From positions 1-64,000 of the forward strand of contig NZ_JAMXLR010000095.1 in NCBI RefSeq assembly GCF_024054565.1: a DNA stretch of 64,000 nt, read 5' to 3'. This DNA comes from Aeoliella straminimaris (lineage in GTDB: Bacteria > Planctomycetota > Planctomycetia > Pirellulales > Lacipirellulaceae). The notes under the pieces were generated by a model. It was not told where the DNA came from and did no database searches. It worked only from the letters and a program-made list of their open reading frames with translations. This document shows, in pieces, positions 1 to 10,700 of the stretch (its first letter is position 1; each line of letters begins with the position of its first letter). The position numbers and the translations under genes were made by a program.

Positions 1-24
1 TTGTTTCGGCTGAGTTAACTATAG

Positions 25-98
25 CACGCCCGACAGGATTCGAACCTGTGACCTGCGGATTAGAAGTCCGCTGCTCTATCCAACTAAGCTACGGGCGC
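25..98 (-). tRNA. tRNA-Arg (anticodon TCT)
   Basis: Read on the minus strand, the segment folds as a complete cloverleaf. The acceptor arms GCGCCCG and CGGGCGT pair (first pair G-U), the T arm carries the GGTTCGAATCC signature, and the anticodon loop is CTTCTAA, giving anticodon TCT for AGA codons. The discriminator base is G at position 25. The 3' CCA is not encoded, because the next genomic bases read CTA, so a CCA-adding enzyme would be needed. The 5' half closely matches known bacterial tRNA-Arg(UCU). Confidence 0.95.
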
Positions 99-387
99 TA
101 ACGGTGAAGTGGCAAGCACTTACGTCGAGAGTATCATACGTTACAAAAAGGAGAGAATCCATAGTCCGTTCCCGGTGGGGGAATGGCCAATTGCCTAGTG
201 TTTGGAGTACCTTTGGCGACTGTGGCATCTTTCTCTTGCAGCGCTGCATGGACGGTGTGTTGCTCCACCCATTAGGTGACACAGGTCGAGTCGTGGACGT
301 TCGGCTTAGTGCGAGACCTTTCACGGCGGCCATTCCGATCGTCCTTTGGGACTGGACCATTCAATATGCGGCAAAGTAGTCGACACT

Positions 388-2952
388 TTAATCTCGCCAT
401 CCGGCCATTTGAAGCGGGCTCGTGGAATCGGCTGTGGGTAGCCCCGGCATTGCGTAGCCGGATGATTCCGGATTGGAGTCTGGAGCAGGCGTGTGCATCG
501 CGGCATGGGCGGCGTCGTGCCAGGTGTCGGTACCGTCGTCGTACCAGAAGTGTTGGCCGAGCGACTTCGGCGTGCCTTCGTCTGCCAAAGGCAGATGACA
601 GCGGCGAGCTAGTTGCCCGCAGTAACGTGCCATGGCGGCGACCAACTGCTCATACGCTTCGCCTGCTTCGGTGTTTTCGTTTACGTAGCAGTAGTAGCCC
701 AGGAGTTGGAACTTGTCGCTAATCGCGATGAGTTGTCGAGCCTGCACTCGCTGGCGATGGTCACGAACATAGATGACCTGCTTGTTGGCGTCGGTAGCGT
801 TTGCTAGCACCGCCATCTGATTGGCATAGCCGAGGCTCAGGCAGGTTCCGAAGTAGTTGCCCATCAAGAATACCTCCATCGGGTCAGTAGAGACGTCGAT
901 GGTCAAGCGGCGATCGGCAACGTCAATAACGCGTCGCTCGCCTTGCAGCCAGGCCTCGATGTCTATGCCGCGACTGCGTGCAGCCTTAAGCCATTTCTCA
1001 TTTGTGGGCAGCGCTCGCTTGTAGCGGCTTCCGTGCTGTTTGTGGGCGTTCATCAATTGATCGAACAGTTGCTGTTCAACGGTCTGCATATCGCGACGCC
1101 ATGCGGTGAACTGCATCACTCGATGCATCGATGCCGATTTTAGTCGGTGCGACAAGGCGTTTCCTAGGACGGCTTCCGCGCTGCTGCGGACCATAAGGCG
1201 AATCGATTCCAAAGCCGTGTGGACAAAAGTGTCTTGCATCGCTCGCAGGGCTTTGTTGGTCTCTTTAGAGATGTCGGTTGGCGCTTCTTTCTCCAAGTAT
1301 CGCAGGCGAGAAAGTTGCTGTCCGTTTGCCGAACCTTGCCGCTCCAGTCTTGCCAGGTAGGCATGCTCGCGATGGCGCGAGTTTTTGGCTTCGAGCAGTC
1401 CGCGGACCGTGGCGGGGGTTCGCGGTTCCTGACCCATAGAGCTTTGAAGTTTCTGGAGATGTCGTGACCAGCTTTCGAGGCAGTTCGCTTTGGCGCCCGA
1501 CGGTACGGCAGCTAGTAGGCGCCATCGCCGCAGATTCCGACGAACTTCGTGAAACGTCATGGCTGGTAGCACAACTTCAAGCAGGGTCGTCCGCAGCAGG
1601 TTGCTGACCCGCGGAGTACGTGCGGCAGTGGGCACCGAGATCACCCAGGATACAAACTCGTCCAAGGGAGCCCAGTTGCTCAGTTCGGCGCAAGATTCGA
1701 GAATGGATACGAACTGGTAGTTCGTTATTCCCAGTTCCGCTTGTTCAAGTTGTTGATGGAAGCTTCTAACCCAACCCGCCGGCAACTTGGTGCCTGTCAA
1801 CGACTGTCGGAGGCCGTTCTGAACGACCCATTCGATATCGTCGATCCGCTGCGAAAGGCTCAGTTGATACCGCACAAAGCGGAAGTTCTCCAGCAACGGC
1901 GCCGCCGACTGGTCGATGGCTCCTAGCAGTCGATCGTAGCCCGGTCGACGCGACTCCTCGAGTAGCTCACGGGTGGTGCGACGGACTTCGAGATCGTTGT
2001 CACGCTCGATCCAGTAGTTCACCAATCGTTGGGGAATCGGCGTCGTGGCGTTATCGGATGCCACTATCGTAGCCAAGGCTGCCGCCAGGCGATGCATTCG
2101 GCCGTCGCTGCACTCGCGCAGAGCTTGGCGGCACACGTCTGATTGCTGCAAGAGCCGATCCGCAAGTGTATGCCCCTTTAGCTTTGCCGTGAGGCCCGCT
2201 CGAGTTACGATGCGAGTGGGCAGTCCCGACATCCACAGGGCCATCTCTTGTTGAATGGCCCTGCTTGGTTCCAAGGTCGCACGCTTTTGCCAGATGTGCA
2301 GCTTCGCCAAGGTGGCCCGCAGTAGACGACGCGAGTCGGATTCGGGACTGGGGCTTGCAAGGAATGTTGCAGCGTGGCAAAAGCGACTCGTCGCCACGCC
2401 GCCCGCTACCCAGAATACGATCCTTGCCAGCCGATGGAAGCAAGGTGCCGGCGTGCCGTTGTCCCATGCCTGCCTGATGATTCGGCTTAGATGCGACTCC
2501 TGTTCGTCATCAAGCAGCCATGGTGACCGGCCGACAATGTCCTGGGATCGAATCAAACGCTTCCAACGGTGCAGTTGGCGCAGTCGTTCCTGCAACGCGG
2601 CGACTTCACAAACATCATCCCGGTAGCGGGATGGTCGATGGCGGCCTCGCCCCGAAGGCTGCAGGAATCGCTGCCAGTTTGTTAGGGCGTGGCCGGACGA
2701 AACCAGTTGTGACTCAGTGAGTTCATCCACCGCCTGCCGGGGAACTCCCAGATCGGCGGGGGTGATACAATTCGACTTGCTGTGGTCCAAATGCGCCAGA
2801 TAGCGGAGCATCTGTTCGGCGTCCGGCTTTCCGCGTACGAGTAGTAGCCTGCCGTCGGCGGTGGCGTAGACGCGTCCGTGCAGGGCGCGAGCCTTGGACC
2901 TCTGGCGGGCCAGGTAGGAACCTGGGTATTTATGTTGCTTGTGTAGTTGCAT
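388..2952 (-). CDS. Large uncharacterised protein with conserved Cys-containing C-terminal domain
   Basis: An orphan protein of about 854 residues, rich in Arg, Leu and Trp, with no signal peptide or obvious membrane segment. Most of it reads as alpha-helical sequence without a motif I recognise. The only conserved-looking part is near residues 690-770: MEVFLMGNYFGTCLSLG, then an ANKQVIYVRD stretch and RQLIAIS. This pattern vaguely recalls the C-terminal region of PcfJ-like proteins of mobile elements, but the resemblance is weak. The ATG at 2952 was chosen because GAAGG lies 7 bases upstream; in-frame alternatives are ATG at 2970 and TTG at 2988. It is transcribed alone, with 289 bases to the tRNA and 362 bases to the next gene. 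Function unknown. Confidence 0.75.
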   Translation of the reverse strand: MQLHKQHKYPGSYLARQRSKARALHGRVYATADGRLLLVRGKPDAEQMLRYLAHLDHSKSNCITPADLGVPRQAVDELTESQLVSSGHALTNWQRFLQPSGRGRHRPSRYRDDVCEVAALQERLRQLHRWKRLIRSQDIVGRSPWLLDDEQESHLSRIIRQAWDNGTPAPCFHRLARIVFWVAGGVATSRFCHAATFLASPSPESDSRRLLRATLAKLHIWQKRATLEPSRAIQQEMALWMSGLPTRIVTRAGLTAKLKGHTLADRLLQQSDVCRQALRECSDGRMHRLAAALATIVASDNATTPIPQRLVNYWIERDNDLEVRRTTRELLEESRRPGYDRLLGAIDQSAAPLLENFRFVRYQLSLSQRIDDIEWVVQNGLRQSLTGTKLPAGWVRSFHQQLEQAELGITNYQFVSILESCAELSNWAPLDEFVSWVISVPTAARTPRVSNLLRTTLLEVVLPAMTFHEVRRNLRRWRLLAAVPSGAKANCLESWSRHLQKLQSSMGQEPRTPATVRGLLEAKNSRHREHAYLARLERQGSANGQQLSRLRYLEKEAPTDISKETNKALRAMQDTFVHTALESIRLMVRSSAEAVLGNALSHRLKSASMHRVMQFTAWRRDMQTVEQQLFDQLMNAHKQHGSRYKRALPTNEKWLKAARSRGIDIEAWLQGERRVIDVADRRLTIDVSTDPMEVFLMGNYFGTCLSLGYANQMAVLANATDANKQVIYVRDHRQRVQARQLIAISDKFQLLGYYCYVNENTEAGEAYEQLVAAMARYCGQLARRCHLPLADEGTPKSLGQHFWYDDGTDTWHDAAHAAMHTPAPDSNPESSGYAMPGLPTADSTSPLQMAGWRD

Positions 2953-3314
2953 GGTGCTGCCTTCGCTCATCGCATACCGCCGCCGCAAACAGCGACCTTG
3001 GGGTCGCCGGTATCGGCGCGCACAGATATCACGGGATTCACGACCTACTTCAGGTCGTCGGGATCAAAGTTCCGTGAATGCCCTGAATGGGCGAAGCGAT
3101 AAAACGAGCATGGCAGTTCCTATGCAAGCTGAAGTGGGCAACATACCCACCGGAGTAGGATAGCCGAAGGACACCTGCAGTCGATGCGCGGTTCGCTCTG
3201 AAATGCGGAGAGGAGAAACGGGCGAAAGAAGCCACTGGCAGAGGACGTGGGCGAGCTGCTCAGCGGATTTGCTGAAAGCTTGCGATAGGAACGCGGCGGA
3301 GGCATAAGCCGCGA
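2953..3314. other. Intergenic stretch, no gene seen
   Basis: About 360 bases between the orphan protein and the DUF1501 gene. Short open frames on both strands show no signal peptide, SD sequence or recognisable domain. It presumably holds the promoter of the minus-strand orphan gene, but I see no clear -35/-10 pair. Confidence 0.4.
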
Positions 3315-4781
3315 TCAGGCCAGAAGCTCTTCTACCACCCGTGCCGGTTTCACGCCGGTAAGTTTCTGCTTCAAGCCTTGGAAGTCGACGGCCAAGCGGT
3401 TGTGCTCCAGTCCCAACAGGCGAAGGACCGTGGCGTGAAAGTCGCGAACCTGCACCGGATTCTCCGCCGGGCGGTAACCCAGCGCGTCCGTCTCGCCGTA
3501 CGTGATTCCGGGACGAGTGCCGCCACCGGCCATCCACATGGTGAATGCGTGCGGATTGTGATCGCGGCCGATAAAACGCATATTCGCTCCGCCGCGATTC
3601 TCCTGCATCGAGGTGCGGCCAAACTCGCCACCCCAGATCACCAACGTGTCCTCAAGCATGCCTCGTTGTTTAAGATCAGTGAGCAATGCTGCGATCGGTT
3701 GATCGATCTGCTTGCACTTGTCCGCGAAGCCAATGTTGAGCGCTTCGCTCTCGTTCGAACCATGCGAATCCCAGCCCCAATCGAATAGTTGTACGAAGCG
3801 TACCCCCTGCTCTACCAGGCGTCGGGCAAGCAAGCAGTTGTTGGCGAATGACTCGCGGCCGGGTTGGGTGCCATACAACTCGTGCACATGCTGTGGTTCG
3901 TGGGAAATGTCCATCACCTCCGGCACAGCCATTTGCATGCGGAACGCCATTTCGTATTGAGAGATCCTCGTCAGCGTTTCGGGGTCACGATAACGATCGT
4001 AGGATAGGTCGTTTAGCCCGTTCAGGACGTCGAGCATCTCGCGTCGTTGGCTGCGTGATACCTGATCGGGATTGGCGATATCGAGGATGGGATCACCTTC
4101 GCTACGACATTGAATTCCTTGATAAACCGAAGGCAGGAAGCCGGCTCCCCAGAGCGCTTGACCTACCCGGGGAAACCGGCCGCCGGATAGTAGCACCATG
4201 AAGCCAGGCAAGTTCGAGTTATCGCTCCCCAGCCCCCACGTCACCCACGACCCCATGGATGGATAGCCGAGGCGTGGTTGGCCGCTGTGCACCATTAACT
4301 GGGCGGGAGCATGGTTGAACTGGTCGGTCTGCACCGTTTTTACAAAGCAAATGTCGTCGACATGCTTCGCCATATGCGGCAACCGGTCGGAGACCCAAGC
4401 GCCGCTTTGTCCGTGCTGCTGAAACTTGTATTGTGGCCCCAGCAAGCGTGGGACGCCGCGAATGAATGCGAAACGTTGGCCTTCCAATAGTTCTGCCGGA
4501 CACTCCTGGCCGTCATAGCGCTGCAATTCGGGTTTGAAGTCGAACAACTCGAGTTGGCTGGGAGCTCCCTCCAAGTGAATGAAGATCACGCGCTTGGCGC
4601 GGGGCGGGTAGACGCTGGCCGAGGAAAGCTCGGGACTGCTCTGCTGCGAGGCGCTGGCCGACTGCGACGCCAGCCACATCGAGCCCAGGCCGAGCGCCGA
4701 TCCACTGAGGAATCGCCGTCGGGTCATCGCCTCGAGAGTGCGTTGCCGGAAGTTGGTCACAATGTCGGAGTGGGAAGGCAT
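3315..4781 (-). CDS. DUF1501 domain-containing protein, Tat-exported
   Basis: A 488-residue protein with an N-terminal twin-arginine-like motif (TRRRFLSGSALGLGS, residues 20-34), so probably exported folded. The body has DUF1501 features: KRVIFIHLEGAPSQLELFD, the FVKTVQTDQFNHAPAQ region, LVIWGGEFGRT and GRDHNPHAFTMWMAGGG. DUF1501 is related to the alkaline phosphatase/sulfatase fold, and the Asp, His and Glu residues in these motifs would be its metal ligands. The substrate is unknown for the family. The gene starts 11 bases after the stop of the PSCyt1/DUF1549/DUF1553 gene, the typical planctomycete pairing, so the two are almost certainly cotranscribed and act together in the periplasm or on the cell surface. 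Confidence 0.93.
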   Translation of the reverse strand: MPSHSDIVTNFRQRTLEAMTRRRFLSGSALGLGSMWLASQSASASQQSSPELSSASVYPPRAKRVIFIHLEGAPSQLELFDFKPELQRYDGQECPAELLEGQRFAFIRGVPRLLGPQYKFQQHGQSGAWVSDRLPHMAKHVDDICFVKTVQTDQFNHAPAQLMVHSGQPRLGYPSMGSWVTWGLGSDNSNLPGFMVLLSGGRFPRVGQALWGAGFLPSVYQGIQCRSEGDPILDIANPDQVSRSQRREMLDVLNGLNDLSYDRYRDPETLTRISQYEMAFRMQMAVPEVMDISHEPQHVHELYGTQPGRESFANNCLLARRLVEQGVRFVQLFDWGWDSHGSNESEALNIGFADKCKQIDQPIAALLTDLKQRGMLEDTLVIWGGEFGRTSMQENRGGANMRFIGRDHNPHAFTMWMAGGGTRPGITYGETDALGYRPAENPVQVRDFHATVLRLLGLEHNRLAVDFQGLKQKLTGVKPARVVEELLA

Positions 4782-4792
4782 ACGCTTCTTGG

Positions 4793-7672
4793 TTACTTGG
4801 TTAGGGCTTCGTCCAGGTTCAGCAAAACGCTCGCCACCATCGTCATTGCCTGGTCTCCAGGGGCGGTGTCCACGTACGCCTTGAGCCGCGACAGTTCTTC
4901 CGAGGTGGGTGCCCGAGCGGTGACTGCTTCGAAGCCGAACGTCAGCTGTTCCGTCAAATCGTCGCTATGCTGCTGCATCCTTTGGCCAAGTTCCTCGGCA
5001 AACTCGACAAACGTCTTGTCGTTCAAGGTCATCAGAGCTTGCGTGGGGGTGTTGGAGCGGATACGGCGGGGGGTGCAAAACTCTCGCGAGGGAGCATCGA
5101 AAGCGAATTGCATGGGATAGGGAATGCTCCGCTTGGTATAGGTGTAGATGGCACGTCGGTAGCGATCGAGGTTTCCAGGCGGAGGAGCTTTCCATTGATC
5201 GCGCGATTGGAAGGGCTTCCACACGCCAGCGGGAATGGGTGGATGGACCGGCTCGCCGAACAGCGTGGGGCTGAGCAGTCCGGACACCGCCAGGGCATTG
5301 TCGCGAACCATCTCGGCAGTGAGCGGAGTACGTGGTCCCCGCGCCAGCAAGCGATTGTGAGGGTCGACGTCAGCGAGATCGTCGCGCGCGACCGACGACT
5401 GCCGATAGGTACTCGAGAGAACCAATTCGCGAAGCAGGCGTTTAGTGCTCCATGCATAGTTTCCGCGAAATGCGAGCGCGAGGTTATCCAGTAAACCAGG
5501 ATGAGAGGGTTCAGTGCCAGCAGAGCCGAAGTCCTCTTCGGTTTCCACCAAGCCCGTCCCGAACAGTCGAGCCCAGTACCGATTGACGGTCACCCGGGCG
5601 GTGAGCGGGTTGGTGTCGTCCACCAGCCAGTGGGCAAGGTCCAATCGTGTGGCGGGCTGTTTGCCGGGGAGTGCCGTCATCGTGGCGGGCACGCCGGGCA
5701 AAACTTCGTCGCCCTTGGTCAGCTGCGACCCACGAATCAGGATGTTCGTCGGACGGCTCAACCTGGCTGGAAGCTGCTGCATGACCGGAATCGCCGTGGA
5801 GCGGATCTGGCGACGTTCTTGCACCAGATTCTCCAAACGAGCTTGTCGACGCAGCCGTCGTTGGTCGTCCAGCAGGTCCAGGAACTCGGGATCGCTGGAG
5901 ATCTCCAGATAGCCTCGCCGTGTAAGCAGGCTGAATGAGGCGAGAATCTGCCGATTGTGAACCAAGTTTACGGTGAGTGTTGCCTTCGATGGCACTCTGA
6001 CTGGCGACTTGAGCAGCAGTACCAGCGATCGTGGATGGTGGATGCGGCTATAGGTTGCAAAGCCTCCGGAGTCGTTACCATCTAGCGTTCGACTTGGATC
6101 AACGAATGGATCGGGTTCGTCCGCGATGACATCGGCAAACTCCAAGACGGTCTCCTCCCCCTCCGCCGAGAGCGTGGCCGTGACATGCGAGAGCATGAAG
6201 CCCCATTCCGAGTCGCGAAGTGCGGTGGCAAGATCCAGCGGCAGGCAATGGACGCGGAGGGCGGTAAGGGGCTTCGACTCGGGCAAATCGGCAACCAGCG
6301 TAATGGTCGTGTTGTTGGCCACGGTACCGACCGTGTGGAACTCCGCTCGAGGTGGATCTTGCTGGTCCTCGATCGTCACCTTGGTTGAATTGTTGGTCCT
6401 GGCCTGCATTTTGGTCAGGGCTTGCCAGCGGGAATCGTCGCTCGCCAGGGCGTAGTCCGCTTCCCACAGGGCGGTTCGCAGCGACTCGATTTTCTCATCC
6501 AGGGCCTGGGCTTCGTCGTATTGGGCGACGTTAATGGGAACCTCTTTGACCGGTTGTTCGGAGGACAGATCGCAGTCGCGAGAATTGTTGAAGAACGCCA
6601 CCGCTCGGTAGTAGTCTTCCTGCGTGAACGGTTCGTACGGGTGGTCGTGGCAACGTGCGCACCCGTAGGTCATGCCTTGCCATACCTGCCAGGTGGTATT
6701 TACTCGATCGAGTACCGCTTCCACGCGGAACTCCTCGTCGTCGGTGCCGCCTTCGTCGTTGGTTTGGGTAAGACGGTGGCAGGCCGTGGCAACAATGTCG
6801 CCCATGCTGCTATCGGGCAACAGGTCGCCTGCCAGCTGCTTGACCGTGAACTGGTCGAAAGGAAGGTCGTCGTTAAAAGACCGAATGACCCAGTCGCGGT
6901 ACTTCCAGGCATTTCGGCGATTGTCGAATCCCAGCCCCCGCGAATCGGCATAGCGTACCTGGTCGAGCCATGCCGTTGCCCAACGCTCGCCGAAGTGTGG
7001 AGAGGCAAGCAGTCGGTCGACGGCCGCTTCGTAAGCCGCTTCTCCCCGCAGGCGTGCTTGCTCTTCAAACTGATGCCCCTCTTCCGGCGTGGGAGGCAGG
7101 CCGATCAAGTCCAACGACACCCGGCGGAGCCATCGTCCTGGCATCTCCTCAGGGCTTGGTGATATCCCCTCTGACTCCAGCCTCGCCAGAATCCACCGAT
7201 CGACCGTTGTGCGACACCAGTCAGAATTCTCTACCTCTGGAGGTTCGCTGCGTTGTGGTGGTGAGAGCGACCAATGAGCATCCCAGGTCGCGCCCTGTGA
7301 TATCCAGCGGCGAAGCAAGTCGATCTCTTCGCGGCTGAGTGCCGGGCCATGCTCGGCCGGCGGCATCAACAGGTCTTCGTCCGACGACTCGACCCTCTCG
7401 ATGAGGGACGAGTCGTCGGGTTCACCTGGCTCGATGATCTGCATCAAGTCGTCGCGATAGACGAACGACAAACCAGCCGACTTCTTCACGCCGCCGTGGC
7501 AAGACATGCAACTACGCGTGAGCAACGGCCGTATCTGATCATTGAACGAGATCCGGTCGGCGCCTTCAGCTTGTGCTAGGGCCAGGGAGGCACTGGTCAC
7601 GAAGATCCAGCACATCAGAGCCAGCAATCTCGGCATCCTTCCACTCACGCGTTTATCACCACTTTCCTGCAT
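4793..7672 (-). CDS. PSCyt1/DUF1549/DUF1553 domain-containing protein (planctomycete cytochrome type)
   Basis: An exported protein of about 960 residues. A hydrophobic signal (LLALMCWIFVTSASLALAQA) is followed by a planctomycete cytochrome c module with one haem-binding CMSCHGG motif, a DUF1549 region (ISQGATWDAHWSL onward, with LASPHFGERW and a CARCHDHPYEPF segment giving a second CXXCH), and a C-terminal DUF1553/PSD1 region (LTARVTVNRYWARLFG, STYRQSS, TPTQALMTLND). Family length is usually 800-1100 residues, so it is complete. The ATG at 7672 is used; an in-frame GTG at 7687 and an ATG at 7636 directly before the signal peptide are alternatives. It is translated just before the DUF1501 gene. 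A periplasmic redox or carbohydrate role is often suggested for such pairs but is unproven. Confidence 0.93.
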   Translation of the reverse strand: MQESGDKRVSGRMPRLLALMCWIFVTSASLALAQAEGADRISFNDQIRPLLTRSCMSCHGGVKKSAGLSFVYRDDLMQIIEPGEPDDSSLIERVESSDEDLLMPPAEHGPALSREEIDLLRRWISQGATWDAHWSLSPPQRSEPPEVENSDWCRTTVDRWILARLESEGISPSPEEMPGRWLRRVSLDLIGLPPTPEEGHQFEEQARLRGEAAYEAAVDRLLASPHFGERWATAWLDQVRYADSRGLGFDNRRNAWKYRDWVIRSFNDDLPFDQFTVKQLAGDLLPDSSMGDIVATACHRLTQTNDEGGTDDEEFRVEAVLDRVNTTWQVWQGMTYGCARCHDHPYEPFTQEDYYRAVAFFNNSRDCDLSSEQPVKEVPINVAQYDEAQALDEKIESLRTALWEADYALASDDSRWQALTKMQARTNNSTKVTIEDQQDPPRAEFHTVGTVANNTTITLVADLPESKPLTALRVHCLPLDLATALRDSEWGFMLSHVTATLSAEGEETVLEFADVIADEPDPFVDPSRTLDGNDSGGFATYSRIHHPRSLVLLLKSPVRVPSKATLTVNLVHNRQILASFSLLTRRGYLEISSDPEFLDLLDDQRRLRRQARLENLVQERRQIRSTAIPVMQQLPARLSRPTNILIRGSQLTKGDEVLPGVPATMTALPGKQPATRLDLAHWLVDDTNPLTARVTVNRYWARLFGTGLVETEEDFGSAGTEPSHPGLLDNLALAFRGNYAWSTKRLLRELVLSSTYRQSSVARDDLADVDPHNRLLARGPRTPLTAEMVRDNALAVSGLLSPTLFGEPVHPPIPAGVWKPFQSRDQWKAPPPGNLDRYRRAIYTYTKRSIPYPMQFAFDAPSREFCTPRRIRSNTPTQALMTLNDKTFVEFAEELGQRMQQHSDDLTEQLTFGFEAVTARAPTSEELSRLKAYVDTAPGDQAMTMVASVLLNLDEALTK

Positions 7673-7779
7673 TGTCGACTGAATCACGAAACCTCATTCC
7701 AGTCCGAAAGTCACGGCGCACTTCTCCCGAGGGCAGGGAAATTGCCTGCCGCAAATGCAGCGGGAGCATCGGCCTTGTG

Positions 7780-10700
7780 CTAGCGGTTCTTGCGTCGCAT
7801 GCGAGCACCACCGATTGCCAGGATTCCGACGGAAAGCAACACGCAGGTTGCCGGTTCAGGAACCTGGATGGGGGCACCATCCAACCAGCCGACATTGAAT
7901 CCGCCGAATGCCGTACCCTGCAATGCTTCGTGCATTAGGTACAGATCCGTGAGATAGACTTCACCATCGTGATCCATATCACCCCAGGTCCAGGTTTCCC
8001 AGTCGCCCACGGTGGCTGTGCGGTGAGCACCTTCGAATACCTTGCGGCTCAACCAACCATCAATAAAAGCGCTGATGTCGTCGGCGTCGATGTCCCCGTC
8101 AAGGTCGAGATCGCCGTTCTCCAGCGTCCCAGCGAGGGACGGATTGGTGGCGATCTCGTTGGCGATCCACGCATTGTCGGAGAATAGGTCGAAGGTTCCC
8201 CAGTCCTCGCCATCCGTGCGGTCACCGGGAGTGCCCATTTCGTTGTTGCCGTAGACATACATTTCCAAGTCGTCGATCACGCCATCGAAGAAGTTGCCGT
8301 ACAGCGTGGGGCCGTCCGTATCCGAATTGGGCAACTCGGATCCACCAATCACCAGGCGGTGGTCGTAGTCGGGCTGCGAATTGTTGACGACCACCAGGGG
8401 AGGACCATCCTGGTACTCCCGGGTGAATGTCTGGGTGTCGTTGTTTGCCGACACCGCAATACCGTCGACGTACATTACGGACGTGAATTCGTAGGGCGCG
8501 CCGCCGGCGATGACCTTAGGAGCTCCTGGCGTTCCATCGAGGTAGATGTGTTGCATGACGTGATACCAAGTGTCGCCAACGACTGGAACCATTGCTTCGG
8601 GGCCTGTCGTAATGTTGGCGAAGTGGCGACTGTTCATCTGGCTCCAATTACCATTCTCGTCAATGGCTGGGCCACCAGCGTAAATGGAGTCGGACACGAT
8701 GGACTGAAAGCCACCGGCATCGATGCCAGCTTGGTCGGGATAGACCCACATCTGCATCCCTCGCCCCATGATCCCGTCGTAGTTAATAGGATAGGTAGTC
8801 GGGTTGGTGGAGGTGGCCAGGATCAGAGCAAGCTCGTCCGGGCGATTAAGCGGAACACCGTCGAGGTAGTCTCCCGTGCCGTCGAAGACGATCCCGTGCG
8901 AGTTGGCCACGCTCGTCAATGGTCGACCGCCTCCGATGGTGTCGACGTCGACATATTCTGGCGTACCTCCGACAGTCACATCCAGGAAGGAGCCACTTAC
9001 CGGCCCGAACGTATCGGCCGAATTGCCCGCGGCCAAAGCTCCGGTGTTCATGGTTCCGACAACGGTGCCGGGGCTGCCTCCCTCCAGGCTGTCATCGCCC
9101 ATCAGGTATTGGCGGTCGAGCGTGTAGTCGGCTGCTGCCCGGTCCGCGGTAAACAGGCCAGCGCCCAGCAAGGTAGCCAGCGACAATAGGGCTGGAACCC
9201 TCTGTAGACGTACTCTCTTCAGGCACACGGCTGCCAGGCACATCACGGCGGCCAACCACGTAGCAGGTTCGGGAACGGACGCTGCTGCAACCGCCCCCGG
9301 TGGCAAGCTTGCCCCCAGGTTATTGCGCCACACGACGTAGTCTGCAATATCTACGACGCCATCGCCGCTGCCATCGGAGTCGAGGTCCAGGCCAGTCTGG
9401 CCAAAGTCGGCTTTCCAAGTCAGGTAGTCATCCATCTCCACAGTTCCGTTGTTGTCGTAGTCTCCTGGCAAGTCGACTTCGTCCACGAACACGACGTTGC
9501 CGGTAATGAGACCTTGGTTCGATTCGTACTCGAAGGTTACTCCAGAGGTCACGCCGGGCATAAACGCCTGTCCCAGAGTGTAGAGGGACTGACTTCCCAA
9601 AGGTGTACTGCCAAGGAAGTTGACTTCAGCGAGCAATCCTGAGCCACTGCCTCCGGCCATGTCCCAACCTTCTAACTCGGAATCGCCAGCATCCGTTCCG
9701 GGATCATCGCCATCTACAGCTCCCAAGTTCTGCATGTCCAAAGTTGACCAGCCGGCAGGATTCAATTCGAGATTACTGCTGGTGATCTTGTAATAGCTCA
9801 GATCCACAGAAGAGCCGCTGTCGTTTAAGATGCGGGCGTTGCCGGTTACCGAATTGACTTCCAGCGTAAGGTCTATCAACTCCTCGTAGCCAACGCCGTC
9901 AAACCAAGTGCGGGTAGGTCCCGAAGATTGATTTTCCAAGTCATCCACATAGAAGATCAGTTCGCCGTTGGCGTTGGGCGAATGGAGACCCAGCTCTGCC
10001 GCATACATTGCAGGATTACTGCCAACAACAACAGTACCCTCGAACGCTGAAGCGTCGATCTGCGGGCCCTGGGTTGAGGTAGGAGAACCTGCTGCACTAA
10101 AGGAAGCGATTGGTTCATTCACGATGAAGTCGTCCAGTAAGTCTCCGGGTGTGCCATTGTCGTCGATGTAGGATGGGTCGTGAGTGATCTTCAGCCGCCA
10201 GTTCTGACTTGGGTTCGACCAGAAGAAACCGTACGTGAAGTACTGTTCGTCGGGATTGAGCCCTTCGACCGTCGTAATGAGAATTGGCGAGTCCTCTGGC
10301 CCAGCCGCGTTCGTTTCGTAGATGCCGTTGTTGCCCCAGCTGCCACTTTCTCGGAAACGGTATAGGCCATCGGCTGCATTTGCTGCCGTTGCAGACCAGG
10401 CGCTGCCGTCGTACCGAGTGGTGTTCACTCCCATGTTCACAGCTCCGTCAACGTCGTTGGGCACCGCGTCAACGTAGGTGATCTTCGCCAGGGCAGAACT
10501 GCTGGCCACGGTAAGGCAGATTGCCAGCAATGCCAGAGGGATACGTCGACACCTCAGCGCCAGACATCCCAAAATGGCGGAGATGAAGACGAAGCCCGAT
10601 GTTGGTTCGGGAACCGCTACCCCTGTAACCATGGCCTGGAACGCACCCGCTCCATTGGCGATATCGTAGACTTCGCGAAAGGCTTGGAGGTCGTCGAAGT

